Part shown: positions 46,049 to 55,448 of the stretch, piece after piece
How positions within the stretch are numbered: position 1 is the first letter of the stretch
How the letters are laid out: the number at the start of each line of letters is the position of its first letter
Origin: Gammaproteobacteria bacterium
GTDB lineage: Bacteria > Pseudomonadota > Gammaproteobacteria > SZUA-152
NCBI GenBank assembly: GCA_021647505.1
Contig: JAKIUN010000014.1
Span: 1-63,663 of the forward strand
Reading direction: 5' to 3'
DNA length: 63,663 nucleotides
The notes under the pieces: generated by a model
Seen by the model: only the letters and a program-made list of their open reading frames with translations
What the model was told of the DNA's origin: nothing
Database searches by the model: none
Made by a program: the position numbers and the translations under genes

Positions 46049-46504
46049 CTAGAGTTGCGCGACCAGGTTCGCCTTGTCGATCGAAGCCAACGGCACCCGT
46101 ACCTCTTCGCCGTCCACCAGTAGCCGGACATCACCGTCCTGAACATCCACCAGCACACCGCGGAACTTGCGGCGACCATTGAGCGGCGCATCCAGGCGCA
46201 GCTTGACCTCGGAACCGGCAAAGCGCTCAAAATGCGCGGCGCTGAACAGCGGCCGATTCAGTCCTGGCGAAGATATCTCCAGGCTGTAATGTCCCTTGAT
46301 GACATCTTCCACGTCCAGCACGCCACTCAGCTGATGGCTGACACGCTGGCAGTCTTCCACCTTGATGCCATCTTCAGCATCGATGTAGACGCGCAACAGG
46401 CCATCATGCCCCTGAGCCAGATATTCCACACCCACCAGCTCATAACCCAGCGATTCCACCACAGGCTCAACCACATTCAGCACGTTTGCCGGTGCCTGGC
46501 GCAT
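46049..46504 (-). CDS. rimP: Ribosome maturation factor RimP
   Basis: 151 residues from ATG 46504 (GTGGAG seven bases upstream; a GTG four codons earlier is possible). Needed for 30S assembly. VVEPVVESLGYELVGVEYL and LLRVYIDAEDGIKVEDCQRVSHQL, then DYSLEISSPGLNRPL-type motif (HYSLEISSPGLNRPLFSAAHF), are characteristic. First protein gene of the nusA operon. Confidence 0.95.
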   Translation of the reverse strand: MRQAPANVLNVVEPVVESLGYELVGVEYLAQGHDGLLRVYIDAEDGIKVEDCQRVSHQLSGVLDVEDVIKGHYSLEISSPGLNRPLFSAAHFERFAGSEVKLRLDAPLNGRRKFRGVLVDVQDGDVRLLVDGEEVRVPLASIDKANLVAQL

Positions 46505-46562
46505 GCACAACTCCACGATTCACTGCCGTGCGGCCGGAGATGCAAAAAGCCTCTGCCGCAAA

Positions 46563-46600
46563 AACAAAAAATGGGCCCAAGGCCCACACGATCCACTACA
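46563..46600 (-). terminator. Hairpin with T-run upstream of rimP
   Basis: On the minus strand GTGGGCC-TT-GGGCCCA is followed by TTTTTTGTTTTTG. It lies between the tRNA block and rimP, about 60 bases before the rimP start. It could be an attenuator in the operon leader or a second terminator for the tRNA transcript. Confidence 0.6.
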
Positions 46601-46675
46601 TCCTGTAAGGCGTAAATTATAACGCCCTGAGGCCTTTCAGCCAAGCCGCAAAAAACCGACAGTGCTGAAAAAAAT

Positions 46676-46702
46676 CTAAAAAAAAGCCTCGTAACCGAGG
46701 CA
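46676..46702 (-). terminator. Terminator after the tRNA and tandem-repeat block
   Basis: GCCTCG-GTTA-CGAGGC stem (46686-46701) followed on the minus strand by an eight-T run and more Ts. A strong intrinsic terminator for transcripts coming from the tRNA gene and repeats. Confidence 0.85.
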
Positions 46703-46756
46703 TTCTTTTTCTTCTCTCATTGAAAAGGCAGCGCCTTCCAATATTCGTCTGGTCAC

Positions 46757-47136
<380 letters not shown>

Positions 47137-47300
47137 ACCGAGGCTGCGCATTCTACCTAAACCAGAGAGAAACACAAGTCCCAGCCTTGTCCAATACGCA
47201 GTGAATTTGTTCTCAAGATCAACACGCCGACTTGCCCCGCGCCGTCAGGGTAATACCCAAGCAGGCGAGAGGCCTTGCGAGCGTCATCGAAGAACAGCTC
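47137..47300. other. Gap between tRNA-fMet and the integrase remnant
   Basis: A minus-strand frame here (for example NELFFDDARKASRLLGYYPD) continues from the broken integrase region to about 47160 but matches no family I know. The usual neighbours in this genomic position (secG, tRNA-Leu) are not present, so this side of the operon head has been rearranged. Confidence 0.4.
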
Positions 47301-47303
47301 ATT

Positions 47304-47818
47304 AGGAGTCCCCCATCCGGTAAAACAACAACGCATCCGGCAGCATCGCCACCCTATCCTTGTCGCCCTTGCCACTTCGAACCGTGATCTGGCGCATACC
47401 AGCTCCATACAGCAGACTCGCCATCAGCCACTTCTTTCCCTCGAGATGCGCAAACACAGAGCGCACCTCAGTCTGCCGTCAAAACCACGGAAAGTCGCTG
47501 CGGCTTCTTCACCCGCTGTGCGTTATCGAGCCAGGGCAGCTCGACATCCAATACCTCACGATACAGAAACAGCAAGGCACTCAAGGCCTGATTCTGGGTA
47601 GAAGCCGCCACATTGCGCTCCGAGGCCAGGTGAGACAAAAAGCTCTCCACCTCCGACGCCCCCATCTCGGTAGGGTAGCACTTGCCATGAAAAAGAATGT
47701 AACGTCGAACCCAGGCAATGCAGGATTCTTCTGTGCAGATACTGTAGTTCTTGCGGCAGATCCTGTCTCGAACCTGATCCAATAGGCGGGGTTTTGATGA
47801 AATCCGTGACGGGTGCAT
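47304..47818 (-). pseudogene. Integron-type tyrosine recombinase (IntI-like), broken
   Basis: Start ATG at 47818 with AGGAG in front. The N-terminal core-binding domain is intact (SSKPRLLDQVRDRICRKNYS, YTEMGASEVESFLSHLA-type, NVAASTQNQALSALLFLYREVL). A stop/frameshift follows at SVVLTAD (near 47466). In the next frame [25 protein letters not shown] continues, then jumps directly to [19 protein letters not shown], missing about 20 codons (the MECLRLRVKD segment). The catalytic C-terminus with the tyrosine is gone. Cannot be active. Confidence 0.88.
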
Positions 47819-47903
47819 AACTCCTCCTGAGTAGTGTCGCATATCCAGGGGGTGAATCTAGGATATTCAGCGACTTGGAGCAATAATACAGGAGTTATGC
47901 ACC
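47812..47903. repeat. 92-bp nested inverted repeat at the integrase start
   Basis: Outer arms GGTGCATAACTCCT (47812-47825) and AGGAGTTATGCACC (47890-47903) are a perfect 14-bp inverted repeat. Inner arms GTCGC-ATATCC and GGATAT-TCA-GCGAC also pair. Each outer arm contains AGGAG plus ATG, so it looks like mirrored translation starts. The arms GCATAAC/GTTATGC differ by one base from attC core boxes RYYYAAC/GTTRRRY. AGTTATGC occurs again at 47947-47954. Confidence 0.7.
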
Positions 47904-47952
47904 GCTTTTGGTGTAATCCATACTCCCTTTAAGGTGATCTATATCTAGTTAT

Positions 47953-47961
47953 GCGTTAAAA
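47953..47961 (+). other. Integron core-site-like sequence GCGTTAAAA
   Basis: Three bases before the ATG of the cassette-like gene. The GTTRRRY recombination core is matched in six of seven positions. Its place, between the divergently oriented integrase remnant and a promoterless low-GC gene, is where attI or an attC boundary would lie. Recognition by sequence alone is weak. Confidence 0.4.
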
Positions 47962-47963
47962 GT

Positions 47964-48237
47964 ATGGTTCTTGAAGTTGCAATTTTAGATGTAAAAAAAG
48001 GTGAAGAATGTGCATTCGAAGAATCATTTTCAAAAGCACAAGCTATTTATCAGTGGCATGAAAGGATATGTTTCTCATCAACTTCAAAAATGTATAGAAA
48101 ATAACTCAAGGTATATTTTGCTAGTAAATTGGGAAAATCTTGAAGATCATACAATGGGATTTAGGGAGTCAGCTGAGTATCAAGAATGGAAGAATTTACT
48201 ACATCATTACTATGATCCATTTCTATTTCTGGAATAA
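47964..48237 (+). pseudogene. ABM-domain (antibiotic biosynthesis monooxygenase-like) cassette gene, frameshifted
   Basis: MVLEVAILDVKKGEECAFEESF to SKAQAI in one frame, then ISGMKGYVSHQLQKCIENNS through LLVNWENLEDHTMGFRES and LLHHYYDPF in the next. One extra T in GCTATTTATCAG (48043-48054) breaks the frame; removing it restores AIISGMKGY. The C-terminus after HHYYDPF also departs from the family pattern. ABM proteins are small dimeric monooxygenases or haem-degrading relatives and are frequent integron cassettes. Strongly AT-rich. Confidence 0.85.
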
Positions 48238-48524
48238 TCGATCTGGCTCGGCCGCACTCCCCATTTCTTCTTTCTGCATTTCTACAGGGCATGCCATCGG
48301 AAGTGAGGTCGTCGATGTGGATGAGGCGGAGAGTGTGGACAAATGCCGTCATGGGGTGGGGCATCCTTTATCGGGGGTGACGGCCACAGAAGGAGGGTGC
48401 TTCCTGCCATTCTTCCTGTCTCCCTGTTATTTTCCCGGGAGAATTAGGCGTACTGCTCTGCCTGGGAATCAAGTGAAATCGGCGTGCTGGGTAATATGCA
48501 CATTTTTGGCAGGGCAGTAATGCC
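48238..48524. other. Gap between cassette remnant and acpS
   Basis: 287 bp with no supported gene. GGGCA-GTAA-TGCCC (about 48514-48527) forms a small hairpin at the acpS stop without a T-run. No clear attC-type fold is identified after the cassette gene. Composition returns to GC-rich near 48250. Confidence 0.4.
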
Positions 48525-48905
48525 CTACAGGCACTCCAGAATGACGAAGGCCAGTGCGTACTCCCGCTCATCCGTTAGACTGAGATGCTGCTGTGTGACA
48601 CCCTGGGAACGCAATCGATCAGCCAGCTTATCACTGAATACCAGCACCGGTTTACCCAGCGCGTCATTGGCCACAGCAACGTCACGCAGGCTGAGGCCGT
48701 CGCGAAACCCGGTGCCCAAGGCTTTCACCAGCGCCTCCTTGGCAGCAAAGCGCTTGGCGAGGAAATGGGCTTGGCTCTGCGTCTGCCGAAAATCGCTCAT
48801 TTCCGACGTAGTGAGAATGCGCGCCGCGAAGCGTTCCCCGTAGCGATCCAGGCTTATTTGCAGACGGGGCACAGCAACAACATCGGTGCCAATACCGTAG
48901 ATCAT
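48525..48905 (-). CDS. acpS: Holo-[acyl-carrier-protein] synthase
   Basis: 126 residues. Transfers phosphopantetheine from CoA to ACP. Mg-binding motif [12 protein letters not shown] with Asp8 and the [15 protein letters not shown] motif are diagnostic. Overlaps pdxJ by 4 bp. Last gene of the lepA-lepB-rnc-era-recO-pdxJ-acpS string, the same order as in E. coli. Confidence 0.96.
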   Translation of the reverse strand: MIYGIGTDVVAVPRLQISLDRYGERFAARILTTSEMSDFRQTQSQAHFLAKRFAAKEALVKALGTGFRDGLSLRDVAVANDALGKPVLVFSDKLADRLRSQGVTQQHLSLTDEREYALAFVILECL

Positions 48906-49660
48906 CGCACGGCCGCCGCTTCCCGCATCAAGCGCTTCATTTCACGCACGGCCTCTTCAAGGCCGGTGAACACCGCGCGGGCAATGATGGCATGACCGAT
49001 GTTCAGTTCAGCAAGGCCGGGAATGGCCGCGATAGCCTGCACATTCTGATAGTTGAGGCCGTGGCCAGCGTTCACCTGCAGGCCCAGTTCCAGTCCCTGA
49101 TGGGTAGCCTGAACCACCCGCGCCAGCTCGCGCTGCTGCTGTTCACGGCCCCTGGCATCGGCAAAGTGGCCGGTGTGAATCTCGATCACCGGCGCACCAA
49201 CCTCCTGCGCCGCCGCCACCTGCGCCTCATCGGCATCGATGAACAGGGAGACACGCACGCCGGCATCCGCCAAGCGCACACAGGCCTCGCGCATGCGTGC
49301 TTTCTGTCCAAGCACATCGAGGCCGCCCTCGGTAGTCAATTCTTCGCGCCGCTCCGGCACCAGGCAGCAGTCCTGTGGGCGGATGCGTTCGGCGATGGCG
49401 AGCATTTCATCGGTCACGGCCATTTCCAGATTCATGCGCGTCAACAGAATATCGTGCAGCATCTCCACATCGCGATCCTGTATGTGGCGGCGATCCTCGC
49501 GCAGGTGCAAAGTGATGACGTCAGCGCCCGCCTGCTCGGCGGCAATGGCGGCCTGGATGGGATCCGGATAACGTGTGCCACGCGCCTGGCGCAGGGTAGC
49601 GACGTGATCAATATTGACACCCAGCAGCAAGTCTGTGGTGTATGTGGTGTGTTCGCTCAT
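48902..49660 (-). CDS. pdxJ: Pyridoxine 5'-phosphate synthase
   Basis: 252 residues. Condenses aminoacetone phosphate derivative and deoxyxylulose 5-phosphate to [26 protein letters not shown] at the N-terminus and [18 protein letters not shown] are diagnostic; [12 protein letters not shown] lies near the end. Overlaps recO by 4 bp and acpS by 4 bp. Confidence 0.97.
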   Translation of the reverse strand: MSEHTTYTTDLLLGVNIDHVATLRQARGTRYPDPIQAAIAAEQAGADVITLHLREDRRHIQDRDVEMLHDILLTRMNLEMAVTDEMLAIAERIRPQDCCLVPERREELTTEGGLDVLGQKARMREACVRLADAGVRVSLFIDADEAQVAAAQEVGAPVIEIHTGHFADARGREQQQRELARVVQATHQGLELGLQVNAGHGLNYQNVQAIAAIPGLAELNIGHAIIARAVFTGLEEAVREMKRLMREAAAVR

Positions 49661-50412
49661 TGATGTCCTTCTGCTTTCTCAGTGTTGTTGCTTCGACGCA
49701 CCAGCAGTTGGCGGCTGAACAGGGGTTTGGGGCCCAGATAACGCGCCAGCACCGCCCGCATCAGGCGCTTGGCCTCACGGCGCGCCTGTGGGTCGGACAG
49801 ATCTGTCTTGCGAATCGCCAGCAGGGTGCTGCCGTACACGACAATACCCTGCCCTGCTCCAGCCTCGGACAGGCCTACCGGGCCACGCTCGACCTGGTAG
49901 TCATAGACCTGCGCTGGCAGCAACGGCCGACCCGTTTCCACTTCACGATCCAGCACCAGGGCATAGCCCAGCGCTGCCAGCAGATCCCGCTCGAAGTAGC
50001 GCAACACTCGCTCCAGCGCGGCATCGTCCTGCACAGCCGCCAAGGCACGCAGGCTGGCATCATAGCAGCCAAACAATGTCAGCTGGGCATCCAGGCGCGC
50101 CAGCAAACGCATGAGCAATTCATTGAGATAGAAGCCACTAACCAGTGATGACGGTGGCAACTTCAGCGCCATGCCCTGCGCCTCGACGTTGGTGAGAGTC
50201 TTCAGTTCCCCGCCGCCCCGCCACGAAACCAGCAATGGCTGGAAGAGCTGCAGCAAACCCCGCCAGGGTGATTTGGGGCGCTTGACACTGCGCGCTACCA
50301 CACCCACCCGGCCATATTCCGGGGTAAAGAGTTCGACGATGGCGCTACTGTCGCGGTAGGCTCGCTGGTGCAGTACATAGGCGGGCTGCAGGACGGTTTG
50401 CTTGCTGGACAT
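49657..50412 (-). CDS. recO: DNA repair protein RecO
   Basis: 251 residues. Mediates RecA loading on SSB-coated DNA with RecR. An N-terminal OB-fold begins [35 protein letters not shown] (quoted in parts), followed by helical domain with [13 protein letters not shown]. The zinc-finger cysteines of some RecO proteins are absent, as in enterobacterial RecO. 27 bp after era. Confidence 0.93.
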   Translation of the reverse strand: MSSKQTVLQPAYVLHQRAYRDSSAIVELFTPEYGRVGVVARSVKRPKSPWRGLLQLFQPLLVSWRGGGELKTLTNVEAQGMALKLPPSSLVSGFYLNELLMRLLARLDAQLTLFGCYDASLRALAAVQDDAALERVLRYFERDLLAALGYALVLDREVETGRPLLPAQVYDYQVERGPVGLSEAGAGQGIVVYGSTLLAIRKTDLSDPQARREAKRLMRAVLARYLGPKPLFSRQLLVRRSNNTEKAEGHQ

Positions 50413-50439
50413 GGCAAATCAGCTTTCCACCCGCAAGAC

Positions 50440-51357
50440 TCACTCGTCCCGATAGCCGAGACTACGCAGCGCACGCTCGTCATCGGACCAGCCCTGGCGC
50501 ACCTTGACCCATAACTGCAAGAAGACCTTGCCGTCAAAGGCGCGTTCCATATCCTTGCGCGCCTGTTCACCGATGCGTTTCAACTGCTGCCCCTGTTTGC
50601 CGATAATAATACCCTTCTGTCCCGGACGTTCCACCCAGATGATGGCATGGATGTGGCGCACCGGCGGCTTGCCCGGCGTGGTCTCTTCGAGGCTAAATTT
50701 TTCGATCTCCACGGTGCTGGAATACGGCAGCTCCTGGGCCAGGGTGCGCACCAGCTTTTCGCGCACCAGCTCGGCGGCCATAAAGCGTTCGCTGCGGTCG
50801 GTGACCTGATCCTCGGGAAAGAACGGCCCGGAGGTGGACATCATGTCCTGCAACAGGGCCTCAAGACGATCGACGGATTCACCGCTGCGTGCGGAAAGCG
50901 GGATGACTGTGGCGAAATCCCGCTTGCCAGCCAGTATCTGCAGATGCGGCAACAACTCTTCCCGATTTTTTATCTCGTCGATCTTATTCACCACCAGCAC
51001 CACCGGCGCGCGGGCATTTTCAAGTTTTTCCAGTACATTCTGGTCTTCCTCATTCCAGCGCGTACGGTCGACGACAAACGCCACCACGTCCACATCGCTG
51101 ATACTACTGGTCGCCTCACGGTTCATATAGCGATTGATCGCCCGCTTGCCGCCCAGATGCATGCCGGGAGTATCGACATAGATCATCTGTGCCGTATCGG
51201 TGGTTTTCACACCAAGGATACGATGCCGGGTAGTCTGCGGCCTGTGCGCCGTAATGCTGATTTTCTGGCCGAGAATACGGTTAAGCAAGGTGGATTTGCC
51301 GACATTCGGCCGCCCCACAATGGCCACGAATCCACAGCGGAATTCTTTATTTTCCAT
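50440..51357 (-). CDS. era: GTPase Era
   Basis: 305 residues. Essential GTPase for 16S rRNA 3'-end maturation. G1 [19 protein letters not shown]3 YVDTPGMH, G4 VNKIDEIKN, and a C-terminal KH domain ([20 protein letters not shown]). Sits 5 bp after rnc, with which it is coexpressed in many bacteria. Confidence 0.97.
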   Translation of the reverse strand: MENKEFRCGFVAIVGRPNVGKSTLLNRILGQKISITAHRPQTTRHRILGVKTTDTAQMIYVDTPGMHLGGKRAINRYMNREATSSISDVDVVAFVVDRTRWNEEDQNVLEKLENARAPVVLVVNKIDEIKNREELLPHLQILAGKRDFATVIPLSARSGESVDRLEALLQDMMSTSGPFFPEDQVTDRSERFMAAELVREKLVRTLAQELPYSSTVEIEKFSLEETTPGKPPVRHIHAIIWVERPGQKGIIIGKQGQQLKRIGEQARKDMERAFDGKVFLQLWVKVRQGWSDDERALRSLGYRDE

Positions 51358-51362
51358 ACATA

Positions 51363-52040
51363 TTACTTCTCATGGACATTACTCAGAAACTCCAAGGCCT
51401 GTTGTGCAGCCGCCTGTTCAGCCTTGCGCCGGCTGTTACCCACACCGCATGCAGGTTCGGACAAACCATCAACAACACACTGTACTGCAAATTGTTGATC
51501 ATGGGCGGTACCGTGTGTCGCCGTTACACTGTATTCCGGAAGCGGCTGGCGCCGCGCCTGCAGAAATTCCTGCAATTGTGTCTTTGGATCCTTCTGCACT
51601 TGAAGGTGCTCAAAACGATTCCCTAGGCTGTGCAACACAAAGTCGCGTGCTGTCGGCATATCACTGTCAAGATAAATGGCACCAATGATCGCCTCCATGG
51701 CATCGGCCAGGATGGAATCGCGACGAAAACCACCGCTTTTCAGCTCGCCCGGCCCAAGTCGTAGGTAGTCACCCAGTTGATAGCTGCGCGCCATTTCCGC
51801 CAGGGTCTCCTTTTTTACCAGAGAGGCTCTGAAACGGGTAAGTACCCCCTCAGACTCTCCGGGAAAACGTGCAAACAAAATCTCGGCAACCACAAAACCC
51901 AGGATCGCATCACCGAGAAATTCCAGGCGCTCGTTATTCACGGCTCCCTTGCTGCGATGGGTCAGTGCCTCTTCCAGCAGGTTCGCCGTCTTGAACCGGT
52001 AGCCAATCGTCGCGGCAAGTTCATCGACATTGCGCCTCAA
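51363..52040 (-). CDS. rnc: Ribonuclease III
   Basis: 225 residues. Double-strand-specific endonuclease that processes rRNA precursors. The signature [18 protein letters not shown] and the second acidic segment [16 protein letters not shown] carry the catalytic residues. A double-stranded RNA-binding domain follows ([20 protein letters not shown] to [16 protein letters not shown]). Overlaps the DUF4845 gene by 4 bp. Confidence 0.97.
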   Translation of the reverse strand: MRRNVDELAATIGYRFKTANLLEEALTHRSKGAVNNERLEFLGDAILGFVVAEILFARFPGESEGVLTRFRASLVKKETLAEMARSYQLGDYLRLGPGELKSGGFRRDSILADAMEAIIGAIYLDSDMPTARDFVLHSLGNRFEHLQVQKDPKTQLQEFLQARRQPLPEYSVTATHGTAHDQQFAVQCVVDGLSEPACGVGNSRRKAEQAAAQQALEFLSNVHEK

Positions 52041-52411
52041 GGATTGATCTCGACCTCATCAATAAAGCTAATCACCATGTCCACATTGCCAAAGGCCGGC
52101 GTACGCACCTCATATTCAATGGCGATAATCATCGTGTTGCGGTCTGGACGCTCAATAAAGATGTCTTCAGGACGGACACGCTCGACATCATCAATATCAA
52201 AACGCTTGGCCAGGGTTTTGAGGATTTCCTTGTCACTGAGATTGCCAACACCCTCTTCAGCGGCCAGATTTTCCAGATGACTGGATACTTTAAAATGTTC
52301 CAGATAAACGGGAAACAGGCGAATGGCAAGCAGCGAAAAAAAGGCTATCAAGGCCACAATCAGGATCACCGTGATCCCAGTTACCCCCCGTTGATGGTGC
52401 AAACCTTTCAT
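52037..52411 (-). CDS. DUF4845 small membrane protein
   Basis: 124 residues from the ATG giving [23 protein letters not shown] lies eight bases upstream. One N-terminal membrane helix (about 9-28) resembles a pseudopilin-like start, then a periplasmic domain. Proteins of this family are regularly encoded between lepB and rnc in gammaproteobacteria. Function unknown. Confidence 0.85.
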   Translation of the reverse strand: MKGLHHQRGVTGITVILIVALIAFFSLLAIRLFPVYLEHFKVSSHLENLAAEEGVGNLSDKEILKTLAKRFDIDDVERVRPEDIFIERPDRNTMIIAIEYEVRTPAFGNVDMVISFIDEVEINP

Positions 52412-52463
52412 CTCAAAATCTCCATGATTGTTTTTTATTGGAAAGTGTGGGCATATCCACCAC

Positions 52464-53294
52464 TTATTCAATGCTGTCACCAATACGTTCAAAGTTGATG
52501 CCGCCATCCCAGCTCATCCAGATCATGAAAGCCTTACCGACAAGATTTTCCTCCGGCACATAACCCCAATAGCGGCTATCGTTGCTGTTATCACGATTAT
52601 CGCCCATCATGAAATAGTGACCTTCGGGCACAACAAACTCACCCTCCACAGTACCACGACTGGTATCGATGAGAATGTTGTGTGTCACCTCAGCCAGCTT
52701 TTCAACACGCACCTTGGCACCGGTCATGGCGCTGCCTGCACCTTCACCCACATAGGTTTCCCAATCCGTCTGCGGAACTGGCTTATCATTGATAAACAAC
52801 TGCTTATTATGATAACCGATACGGTCACCAGGCAGGCCGACGACCCGCTTGATGTAATCGATAGAGGGATCCTCGGGGTAGCGGAACACCACTACATCAC
52901 CGCGCTCTGGCTCACCCACATCGATAATCTTAGAGTCCAGCACTGGCAGACGGATGCCGTAGGAAAACTTGTTAACGAGAATAAAATCTCCCACCAGTAG
53001 TGTCGGCATCATGGAGCCGGAGGGAATACGAAAGGGTTCCACCACGAACGAACGCAGCAGCAAGACGACAAGAATCACTGGAAATAGCGAGCGGGCATAT
53101 TCAACCAGCACGGGTTCTTTGAGCAGCTTCTCCCGTGCCTCGTCCAGCGATGCACTATTACCGTCAGGCACATTCTGCCCCAGTGCAGAGACACTGGCAC
53201 GACGCTTAGGTGCCCACAACCAAGCATCCAGCGCCCAGATAATGCCGGTAACAAACGTAGCGGTGACCATAATGGCCGGAAAATCAAAATCCAT
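52464..53294 (-). CDS. lepB: Signal peptidase I
   Basis: 276 residues. Cleaves signal peptides of secreted proteins at the periplasmic membrane face. Catalytic Ser94 in RIPSGSMMPTLLVGD and Lys149 in DYIKRVVGLPGDRI, plus HYFMMGDNRDNSNDSRYWG. Membrane helices at about 5-24 and 69-85. 16 bp after lepA. Confidence 0.97.
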   Translation of the reverse strand: MDFDFPAIMVTATFVTGIIWALDAWLWAPKRRASVSALGQNVPDGNSASLDEAREKLLKEPVLVEYARSLFPVILVVLLLRSFVVEPFRIPSGSMMPTLLVGDFILVNKFSYGIRLPVLDSKIIDVGEPERGDVVVFRYPEDPSIDYIKRVVGLPGDRIGYHNKQLFINDKPVPQTDWETYVGEGAGSAMTGAKVRVEKLAEVTHNILIDTSRGTVEGEFVVPEGHYFMMGDNRDNSNDSRYWGYVPEENLVGKAFMIWMSWDGGINFERIGDSIE

Positions 53295-53310
53295 GGATTG
53301 CTTACCTTCC

Positions 53311-55110
53311 TTACTTGCCTACCTTGAGAACGGCCAGAAAGGCCTCTTGCGGAATCTCTACCGAGCCCACCTGTTTCATGCGTTTCTTACCGGCTTTTTG
53401 TTTCTCCAACAGCTTCTTCTTGCGTGTTATGTCACCACCGTAACACTTGGCGGTGACATTCTTGCGCAGTGCCTTGACGTTGCTGCGGGCGATGATGTGC
53501 GCACCGATAGCGGCCTGGATGGCAACATCGAACATTTGTCGCGGAATGATCTCGCGCATTTTTTCCACTAGTGCACGGCCACGATATTGGGCCTGATCCC
53601 GGTGTACGATAAGCGCCAGCGCATCCACGCGCTCGCCGTTAATAAGGATATCCAGGCGCACCAAATCAGCGACCTGAAAACGCAAAAAATGATAATCCAG
53701 CGAGGCATAACCGCGACTCACAGACTTAAGTCGGTCAAAAAAGTCCATCACCACTTCGTTCATGGGTAGTTCGTAATCCAGTGCCACCTGCTTGCCCACA
53801 TACAGCATTTTTCTCTGCACCCCGCGTTTTTCCACACACAGGCCAATGACGTTGCCGATGTATTCCTGCGGCACCAGGATGCTGGCATGAATAATCGGCT
53901 CGCGAAATTCCTCGATACGCGCCGCATCCGGTAGCTTGGATGGGTTGTCCACGGTCATCACGTCGCCACTGCTGGTCTTCAGTTCATAGACCACGGTCGG
54001 TGCGGTGGTGATGAGGTTGAGATCGTACTCACGTTCCAACCGCTCCTGGACAATTTCCATGTGTAGCATGCCGAGAAAGCCACAGCGGAAACCCAACCCC
54101 AAGGCGGTGGAGGTCTCCGGCTCGTAGAACAGTGCAGCATCGTTGAGGCGCAGCTTGGCCAACGCATCGCGCAGGTCTTCATAATCCTCCGCACTGATGG
54201 GGAAGAGCCCGGCAAACACCTGTGGCTGAATGGGCTGAAAGCCAGGCAATGGCCCCTCGGCCGGCTTGTCAGCCATGGTCAGAGTATCACCGACCGGCGC
54301 GCCCTCGATCTCCTTGATGCCGGCGATGACGTAACCCACCTCACCGCAGGACAGCTGTGGCTGATCGTGACGCTTGGGGGTAAAAATACCGACGTGATCG
54401 ATCAGGTGATTCCGCCCGGTGGACATCACCTGCACCTTCTTGCCGGCGCGCAGGGTGCCCTGCATGACGCGTACCAGTGACACCACACCGAGATAGTTAT
54501 CGAACCAGGAGTCGATGATCAACGCCTGCAACGGCGCGTCCGGATCCCCTTCGGGGGCAGGGACGCGCTGCACCAGTTGCTCCAGCAGATCCTCGATACC
54601 AATGCCGGTCTTGGCGCTGACGCGGATGGCGTCCCCGGCCTCGACGCCGATGATGTCTTCGATCTCCTGAATCACCCGCTCCGGGTCAGCGGCCGGCAGG
54701 TCGATCTTGTTCAGCACAGACACCACTTCCAGGCCCTGCTCTACGGCCGTGTAACAATTGGCAACACTCTGCGCCTCGACGCCCTGCGAGGCATCCACCA
54801 CCAACAGCGCGCCCTCGCAGGCAGCCAGTGAACGCGATACTTCGTAGGAAAAATCGACGTGTCCCGGGGTATCAATGAAATTTAGCTGATAGGTATTACC
54901 GTCACGGGATTTGTAACGCAGTGTCACGCTCTGTGCCTTGATGGTAATGCCGCGCTCACGCTCCAGATCCATGGAGTCCAGTACCTGCTCCGACATCTCG
55001 CGGTCTTCCAACCCGCCACAGTGCTGGATAAATCGGTCTGCGAGGGTCGATTTGCCGTGATCGATATGGGCAATGATGGAGAAATTACGGATGTATTCCA
55101 TGTCAGACAT
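53311..55110 (-). CDS. lepA: Elongation factor 4 (LepA)
   Basis: 599 residues. Ribosomal GTPase. G1 [18 protein letters not shown]2 [13 protein letters not shown]3 [18 protein letters not shown]4 [11 protein letters not shown]; the LepA-specific C-terminal domain contains [31 protein letters not shown] (in parts). Start [11 protein letters not shown]; the internal ATG three codons later is also possible. Normal length. Confidence 0.97.
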   Translation of the reverse strand: MSDMEYIRNFSIIAHIDHGKSTLADRFIQHCGGLEDREMSEQVLDSMDLERERGITIKAQSVTLRYKSRDGNTYQLNFIDTPGHVDFSYEVSRSLAACEGALLVVDASQGVEAQSVANCYTAVEQGLEVVSVLNKIDLPAADPERVIQEIEDIIGVEAGDAIRVSAKTGIGIEDLLEQLVQRVPAPEGDPDAPLQALIIDSWFDNYLGVVSLVRVMQGTLRAGKKVQVMSTGRNHLIDHVGIFTPKRHDQPQLSCGEVGYVIAGIKEIEGAPVGDTLTMADKPAEGPLPGFQPIQPQVFAGLFPISAEDYEDLRDALAKLRLNDAALFYEPETSTALGLGFRCGFLGMLHMEIVQERLEREYDLNLITTAPTVVYELKTSSGDVMTVDNPSKLPDAARIEEFREPIIHASILVPQEYIGNVIGLCVEKRGVQRKMLYVGKQVALDYELPMNEVVMDFFDRLKSVSRGYASLDYHFLRFQVADLVRLDILINGERVDALALIVHRDQAQYRGRALVEKMREIIPRQMFDVAIQAAIGAHIIARSNVKALRKNVTAKCYGGDITRKKKLLEKQKAGKKRMKQVGSVEIPQEAFLAVLKVGK

Positions 55111-55448
55111 TAAATGCTACCACCTGCATTGGGGCCGGGAGGCTGTCATCAGCCTGTCAATATTTCAGTTCGCCACAGAGGCTCGGAGGGTACAGCGTAC
55201 AATCGAAGGCCTCAAAATTGGAATCTGCTGGCACTCTGTATGATTGACCCACTATTAATGTAGGTCATGCCCAGCCTGAGGTTCTCTTGTGTCCTCCGCA
55301 GCGAGGGTCTCGTTGCGCAAAAAAACAGGCACACGAGATGCCCGTTGCGCATTGTAGTTCATCTGGCACACGGCCGAAACAGAAACGCCCGCCCCACAGT
55401 CAGTGGGACGGGCGCCGATCGTGCAAACTGTGCACGTCGTTGGCGAAA
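55111..55448. other. Gap between lepA and mucD with repeat fragment
   Basis: 338 bp without a gene. It holds a lone arm of the CACAGAGGCAC family (TTCGCCACAGAGGCTCGGAG, about 55168-55187) and, toward mucD, the mucD terminator. The lepA promoter or ribosome site is not obvious. Confidence 0.55.
55383..55417 (-). terminator. Probable terminator after mucD
   Basis: Minus strand: GCCCGTCCCAC-TGA-CTGTGGGGCGGGC (with one mismatch), followed by GTTTCTGTTTC. The stem is strong; the T-run is interrupted. It lies about 30 bp after the mucD stop. Confidence 0.65.
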
